Source: Tetracentron sinense (Eukaryota > Streptophyta > Magnoliopsida > Trochodendrales > Trochodendraceae). Taken from it: DNA of 64,000 bases. Positions within the stretch are counted from its first letter, which is position 1. Each line of letters begins with the position of its first letter. The position numbers were made by a program, and so were the translations under genes. This document shows positions 58,490 through 64,000 of this stretch, in pieces. Location of the stretch: the NCBI GenBank assembly GCA_015143295.1, contig CM026571.1, positions 3,987,501 to 4,051,500 on the forward strand, read 5' to 3'. The notes below the pieces were generated by a model. The model saw only the letters and a list, made by a program, of their open reading frames with translations. It was not told where the DNA came from and did no database searches.

Positions 58490-59130
58490 AAAGAGTTTGG
58501 TTACGCCACTGAGGTCGCCATGTGCTATTTTTAACATTCCTTAACTGTAGTTAAGATTCATCCACCCCTAAGTTTCACTCACCTATCCTTGGTTTCTATA
58601 AAATAGTAGACTTAAAATTTCCTTCGGTTATCACCTTGGATTCTGGTTACACCATTAAGGTCGTCATGTGTCCCTTTTAACACTCATCAATTGTAGTTAA
58701 TTAAAAATCACCCACCGCTAGGGTTCACCCGCTTATCCTTGACTTTTAGAAAAAAAAATTAACTTTAAGAGTTAGTGAATTTTAACTATGATTAAAAAAA
58801 ATTAATATTTATTTTTCTAAAAACCAAGGATAGGTCGATGAACTCTAGGGGCTGGTGAATCTTAATCACAGTTAAGGAGGTCAAAAGAAACACATGACAA
58901 TCTCAAGGGCTTATTCGAACTCCAACTGTGGTTAAAATTCACTCACCCATAGGGATCACCCACTTATCCTTAGTTTCTAGAAATAAAATAAAATTTAATT
59001 CCTAATTAAAATTCAATAACTCCTAAGGTTAATTTTTTTTTCAAACTAAGAATAAGTAAGTGAACTTTAGGGGTAGGTGAATCTTAATTACAATCAAGGA
59101 GTGTTAAAAGGGACACATGGTGACCTCAAT
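58490..59130. repeat. Overlapping hairpin repeats related to the MITE at 59696
   Basis: At least two and a half units are seen. Each opens with GGTTAC-like ends, GAGGTCGCCATGTG and TTAACTGTAGTTAAGATTCA, and closes with the inverted forms (TGGTGAATCTTAATCACAGT, ACACATGGTGACCTCAATGG, AACCGGACTCC). They appear nested or tandemly truncated, and no clean target duplication was found. Confidence 0.55.
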
Positions 59131-59286
59131 GGAGTAACCGGACTCCTCGCTCTCTTGTCAAAACGCTCCGAAAGAAGAACGCGTCAAGGCCCCGCCTGCC
59201 CGCCTGCCCGCCCCCTTTCTTTTCTATTCCCAAAAGGCCCCTAAAACTTTTTGGTTTTCAAAATGAACTTGCGATATATATTTCTA

Positions 59287-59512
59287 GGATAATGCTAGCA
59301 TCACTTTCTTTTAAAACTCATTATCTTTTTTATTGGAGAGATTGTTAATGGAAAACATGTGTCTTTCTCTTAATGGAAGACCACAACACTTTTTTTTTTT
59401 TTATAGAACCACAACACATGTTTGGTCCATTTTTATTTTTTTTTATAGAACCGTAACACATATTTGGTCCATAAAGAAAGTGAGTTTAAAAGAAAATGAT
59501 ACTAGCATTGCC
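59287..59512. mobile_element. Mutator-type MITE, 226 bp
   Basis: GGATAATGCTAGCATCACTT on the left pairs with the right end, inward GGCAATGCTAGTATCATTTT. A perfect 10-bp flank, TATATTTCTA, lies at 59277-59286 and 59513-59522. The interior has a direct repeat of TATAGAACC...CATATTTGGTCC-like text. Confidence 0.88.
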
Positions 59513-59695
59513 TATATTTCTATACCCAAAGTTCTCTCACAATTTTTTTTACCTAAAATGTCCCTCAAGTTTTTAAACCCAAAATATTCTTTATTTTTTT
59601 TTCCAAAATACCCTCACTAGGTCCCTCTTCCATTCTCTCTCCTCTTCTTCTCTCTCTCACGTGCATTGCTTGTGCTGCCCACTAGTTATAAATAA

Positions 59696-60081
59696 GGAGT
59701 TAATTCTCCACTGTGATAACCGGATTTGGCAAATCCGGTTATCACCCTTTGAGGTGGCCACTTGTCTCCCTTGACACCCCTTAACTGTGGTTCAGATTCA
59801 CCCACTCTCAGGGTTCACCCACCCATCCTTGGTTTTTAGAAAAAAATAATAATTCTATTTTTTTAAAATATTTTAATATTAAAAAATCTCTAAAAACAGT
59901 TTTTTAAATTAAAAAAATGGAATTAATATTTTTTTTCTAAAAACCTAGGATGAGTAGTTGAACCCTAGGGATGGGTGAATCTCAACCACAGTTAAGGGGT
60001 GTCAAGAGGGACACGTGGCCATCTCAAAGGGTGATAACCGGATTTGTCAAATCCGGTTATCACCGTAGAGGATTTGACTCC
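59696..60081. mobile_element. Mutator-type foldback MITE, 386 bp, with palindromic subtermini
   Basis: The ends are GGAGTTAATTC and, inward from the right, GGAGTCAAATCC. A perfect 9-bp duplication, TATAAATAA, lies at 59687-59695 and 60082-60090. Just inside each end sits GTGATAACCGGATTTG and its own complement CAAATCCGGTTATCAC. The remaining arms are inverted over more than 100 bp (GAGGTGGCCACTTGTC, ACTGTGGTTCAGATTCACCC). Confidence 0.9.
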
Positions 60082-60206
60082 TATAAATAAGGTTAATTTG
60101 GTCAGAGCAGTAAAAGGTATGTGGCTTAAATTTTAGGTAAGAGTAATTTCTTAAAGGTTTAACGGCAAGGATCTCGTGAAAGTAAAAGGTTCAAATCTCT
60201 ATCGGG

Positions 60207-60388
60207 AAGTGATTAAAAACTCTCGATAGTATATACCATCGAGAGTTGGGTCGTCTGTTTTAAAATCTAACGGCAACAAAACATATAGTGGGCCCCCATT
60301 AAATGCATACAAACTTTGGCACATTTTTAGATTATCAATCCTGCGGCCAAACTCTCAATAGTACATATTATCGAGAGTTTCTTATCAC
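60207..60388. mobile_element. MITE with palindromic arms, next to a promoter
   Basis: GGGAAGTGATTAAAAACTCT on the left pairs with the right end, inward GGAAAGTGATAAGAAACTCT. Each arm is a palindrome of the form AACTCTCGATAGTA...TACCATCGAGAGTT. The flanks ATCTCTATC and ATCTCTCAA agree at 7 of 9 positions. It ends about 20 bp from the TATA box at 60409. Confidence 0.75.
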
Positions 60389-60408
60389 TTTCCATCTCTC
60401 AAACTCTC

Positions 60409-60416
60409 TATAAATA
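60409..60416 (+). promoter_or_regulatory. TATA box of a plus-strand gene start
   Basis: CTCTATAAATAAACC is a strong plant TATA context. About 30 bp on begins a C/T-rich leader (GTCTTTCCCTCTTC). This fits a transcription start near 60440-60445. Confidence 0.6.
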
Positions 60417-60439
60417 AACCTCAGTCTGTTACGGGTCTT

Positions 60440-60469
60440 TCCCTCTTCTTTTCTATCACCGCTTTTCAA

Positions 60470-60515
<46 letters not shown>

Positions 60516-60569
60516 TGCTCTTTGTTTGGCAAATACGAGGCGTTTCGAAGCGAGAATATCAAAGAATCG
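60440..60569 (+). other. Probable non-coding first exon with (CT)n leader
   Basis: The predicted leader contains a (CT)n run at about 60472-60511 and ends AAAGAATCG|GTACGC, an acceptable donor. The following sequence (T-rich, TTTTTGCTCTTTGTTTTTTG) looks like a plant leader intron. The coding exons were not found up to 64000, so the gene, if real, continues beyond the window or starts further right. Confidence 0.45.
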
Positions 60570-63375
60570 GTACGCTTTTTGCTCTTTGTTTTTTGATATT
60601 ATGCACGTTTCTTAGTAGCTTCTGAATCAAGATTAATCTGTTCTTCTGTTACATGAGAAATCACTGTTTTTCTTCGAAATCCTGTTTTTTTTTTTTTTTT
60701 AAAGCTTCCATTCGCTGTTTATGCGCCGATTTCTTCGTTTTTTTCTATTAAAATCTGAGATTTGAACATATTTATCTTGTTTTCTTCGAGTATTAAAGAA
60801 GATCGCCATTTCCGATCTCTTCTCGTGCTCTATTAAGTCGTTTTTCCTGCATGTTGTTGATTTTCCGGCGATCATACAAGGATTTTCGTGACCGGCGGTA
60901 ACAGAAAATGGTTGGACGAGGGAGAGCTCTGTTTCCTCTATCCAAACCAGAGTTCTCGCTAACGTGAGCCACATTAATCGGCGAAATAAGGAAGAGAGGT
61001 TCTTAAGATCGTACGGCTCCGTTTAACCGCCATATTTCATATATTTAATTTTATCTTTTCGGCGCATGATAGCCAAAATAGCGGTTCATTTCCTCCATAG
61101 GAAAGGAGAAAGAAACGAAAAAACGGTTGATGTTCGTTTTCCCCTTCTAAAGAGCAATTAATTGAAGGAGTTAAATGGAACAAAAATCAGCGATAGAAGG
61201 ACCGTAATATCCCTATCCTACTTGCGTAATTGCTTAATATGAATATGTAGGGGTGTTACAGTCAACAATTAAAATTTCAATGTTTTCTTTTTCCATTGAT
61301 TTTTTTACTTATTTTTCAAGAGAAAATAAATGAAGGATAATGTATACACTCTATAGGGAAAAAAAAAGGATTACGTGGCAACAGGCTTTTTCATATCCCT
61401 ATGTTTGCTTGTTGAGAAAATAAGTAAAATCAAGAAAAAAATAAAATAAAAGATAAAACACAACTAAAATTTATATTAAAATTTTTAAATTTTTTTTCTT
61501 TTATTTATTTTCACTTATTTTTTCGACAACTAAACACAACATAAGATCTAGGCCATAGGCCCACACGGGCGTACTGAGTTGTAGGTCCATGAACGATCCT
61601 TCCTTTCTCTTTCTCCGAAAAAGATTAGAAACTTCAGGTTTTTAAAAGTCAAACAAATATATACAGAGTTTGGAAGAAATCTGTCCCCCACTTTTGTGGA
61701 AATGACTTATACCTGAAAAACGGTTGGGGCCATGTTCTGATAGCGAGTTGTTTGGTAACAAGGTTAACATTTCGTGTCCTCAAGCTGGTGCAATTTTGTA
61801 AATCCGTAAATGCCAGCCTTATCTTGATATGAATGCCAGAGAATACACACAGATTGACTTTTCTTATTTTTTTTGTGTCACTTATTTAGTGAATTGATCC
61901 TAACTATGAAAATCAATAATCCCGAACACAATATAGCTATTATCTTGGATTGAGTTTACTCCGGGAATGCTTTTTTGTAAAATTTCTTTGCAATACAACT
62001 ATTATACATGTTATCCGTATGAATTTTGTATACATCAAAGTATAATACCCACCGACTAAAAAGTATTTTATATTAAGCATCCCTTTCTGAGTAGTTTCCG
62101 TTTTTTTTTTTTTGGTTAAGTAGTTTCCATTAAGACTTATGGAGATTATTAGACGGTTCTTCTTAGATATGTGTCCGATTCGAAAGGGATTTCTTCCGCG
62201 TCAAAAGCGTTTATGAGAAAACGTGTCATGTTTACAGTAGCTGGCTGCCCGAGCGTCTGGATTACGTCTCTATCACCGACACGTGACATTTGTTTTTATT
62301 ACTTTTTTTGGTTGATGGTTGTATAACGAGTACTTTTTTACTTGGCCTTATTCTTAGGACACACGTGTCCTGCTCCACGTCATATGATGGCCTAATAAGG
62401 CATCCGTGTCTCTTTGTACCCTGTGTTAGTTTTTTTTTTTTGGGTAAACGCTTTTGTGTATGCAACACCTTATTGTCAATCTCACATGATGGGAAGGAAA
62501 GCTGTAGGATTATCCCAAACATGGAAAAGTATCTACATAAAAAGTTATTTTCTTTTTGAGCCGGGCTAGCCTTACCTTTGGCATTTTCTACTCTCAGCAA
62601 AAAAACACCAACGCGTGTGCTTGCTTTAAGAAGAAAAACAACTCCTGTCCTTGACTGCCTTAACACGTGTTGGTTTTTGATTGAGAGTATGATAGCTGAG
62701 AGTAAGGTTAGTAGATTTTTTTTCTTTAATTAGTTACTTGTAAGCTAATACTTATTCTGTTGTACAAATGAGAATTTTTCATTTTGTTTTTTTTTTTGCA
62801 CAGACTAATGATTAATGGAGTTTGCTCCAACATTTTAGAGATAACATAATCGTATATAATTCATCACCAACGTGGAAATTTCAGATCACATGCATGAAAT
62901 TCCCTTCATTCCTGAAATGCCCTTGATATATAGTCTGCTAATGTATGATTCTATGCCTGAACTGCAATTGCTTCTATGGCCTTTCTTCTGGTAGCAGAAG
63001 AAGTTGACTCTGGTGATATGGTAGTTATAGTGGAGCCAAATGTTGTGGTATTTTAGTTTTAACTTTGGCTGTGCTCTTCGAACCCTAGCTCATGTCAGTG
63101 TCAGCTGAATCAGTTGATTGAAACCCTACTGAAACCATCTTCCAATTAGCCATGTAATGGTGACTCATCAAATCTCTAAACTATTAGATATTTAAAAGAA
63201 AATCAGTTGTTTTCGTAAATTTTTTAAACGTTATATTATATACTATAAGGTTCCGTTGCCAAACTGGACTTTTCGTAATTATTTTATCATGAGAGACGTA
63301 CCTTATGACTATTCATTCACATATGTACGTAACAGGGGAGTTCAAATCACAATTACTGTGCTTAAGGAGCTTTAA
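60570..63375. other. Possible long leader intron; no coding exon recognised
   Basis: A short frame from an ATG near 60908 (MVGRGRALFPLSKPEFSLT) closes after 19 codons. Another near 62990-63057 (AEEVDSGDMVVIVEPNVVVF) ends at a TAG and resembles nothing I know. ACACGTGT and CACGT words cluster between 62220 and 62670. One MITE lies within, at 61397. Confidence 0.4.
61397..61545. mobile_element. Small foldback MITE, second copy
   Basis: CCTATGTTTGCTTGTTGAGA on the left pairs with the right end, inward CTTATGTTGTGTTTAGTTGT. Both lead to AAAATAAGT. Same family as 14030 and 63376. Confidence 0.7.
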
Positions 63376-63527
63376 CCGTATGTTTGGTTGCCGGGAAAAT
63401 AGGTGAAAACATAAAAGAAAAAAAAGTATAAAATTTTGGATTTTTAATACATTTTTAACTTAATTTTGTCTAATTTTCTATTCTTTTCTCTGTCTCCACT
63501 TATTTTCTTAGCAACCCAAACATAGGG
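63376..63527. mobile_element. Small foldback MITE, third copy
   Basis: CCGTATGTTTGGTTGCCGGG on the left pairs with the right end, inward CCCTATGTTTGGGTTGCTAA. About 150 bp, non-coding, no certain target duplication. Confidence 0.7.
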
Positions 63528-64000
63528 TTAGGGTTGATATTTTATAATACCTTTATTCTAAAAACCAAGGTTAGAGAAATTAACCCTAAGGGTTAAAGCT
63601 TCTTAGTTAGGGTGGAATTGAACTCTCTTGAGTTCAATCGATTGAACTCAATTGACTATGATCCCAACTCGTAACGTTGGTGGCCTTGCGCCACGAGAAT
63701 CATGAATTGAAGGCAGTGCAGTAGAATAACAAATGGGAAAGATTTTTTTAGTATCATACTGAGATCAAGAAACAATTATTTGGGTAATAGATAGAAATGA
63801 ATTCTCCTGGAAACTCATTTCTGAAGAAATCAGTTATAGATGAGTTATATTACCAGTACTGATGATGAAATTGATTTTAGTGCAACCCTATGCTTGCATC
63901 AAAGTTAAGAGATGTCGCTCACAAGAACCCTGGGTTCCACTTATTCGGACTTTTTTCCATATATTTAGGGAAATTATTTAACAACTTTGATATAAGGGTC
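63528..64000. other. Window end: half foldback and unassigned sequence
   Basis: Up to about 63660 lies one arm of the foldback seen at 40490 (AAAACCAAGGTTAGAG, then GAATTGAACTCTCTTGAG). The rest shows nothing recognisable. Confidence 0.4.

Noticed and set aside
62944-63057. Frame ending AEEVDSGDMVVIVEPNVVVF as a coding exon of the gene starting at 60440
   Set aside because: There is only a weak acceptor-like TGGTAG before it, no family match and an early stop. Kept only as a remark.
1-64000. CRISPR arrays, tRNA or rRNA genes, bacterial-type operons
   Set aside because: No regularly spaced identical repeats, no full cloverleaf-type tRNA (only SINE heads with Pol III boxes) and no rRNA segments were seen.

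Overview
The window reads as nuclear DNA of a flowering plant. It is A+T-rich, with long introns, GT-AG splice sites that restore reading frame, plant-specific protein families, and dense MITE, LINE, SINE and LTR-element debris. No bacterial-type gene, operon or CRISPR array is present. I cannot name the species; the genes and repeats fit a eudicot or early-diverging angiosperm better than a grass.

Two host protein-coding genes can be supported, both on the minus strand. The first has three coding exons between 4346 and 2792. They encode the plant-specific domain annotated as TIGR01589 (plant protein 1589 of unknown function). Its 3' exons lie left of the window, and a degraded LINE sits in the intron that runs off the left edge. 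The second is a complete four-exon gene (42377 to 28624) for a predicted 383-residue single-pass membrane protein of the DUF7356 type. Its introns are about 3.5 kb and 9.0 kb and hold transposons. A fragment of an omega-3 fatty acid desaturase gene (12046..11662) is a pseudogene with a 4-base deletion. At the right end, a TATA box, a CT-rich leader and a splice donor (60409..60569) suggest the 5' end of a plus-strand gene that continues out of the window.

Transposable elements fill most of the rest. By region: 0.2-2.2 kb LINE with a Mutator-type MITE inside; 8.9-10.7 kb foldbacks and hAT elements; 14.4-16.0 kb two hAT-type elements; 16.2-17.6 kb internally deleted PIF/Harbinger element with a transposase remnant; 19.1-25.9 kb complete non-autonomous Ty3/gypsy-type element on the minus strand, with two LTRs, a primer-binding site, a broken gag and no pol, plus an antisense spliced gene of the Transposase_28 type with its own TATA box; 33.7-36.2 kb second LINE, minus strand; 43.8-46.2 kb long Ogre/Tat-type LTR with reiterated palindromes; 50-60 kb many MITEs and SINEs, several nested. 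Many element boundaries were fixed by matching target-site duplications (8 bp for hAT-type, 9-10 bp for Mutator-type, 3 bp for Harbinger).

I see no sign of an unknown enzymatic system. The most unusual structures are the antisense spliced gene inside the pol-less retrotransposon, the repeated palindrome inside the Ogre-type LTR, the doubly nested MITE at 52.9-53.9 kb, and a MITE family whose terminal arms are themselves palindromes, one copy of which ends about 20 bp from a TATA box.
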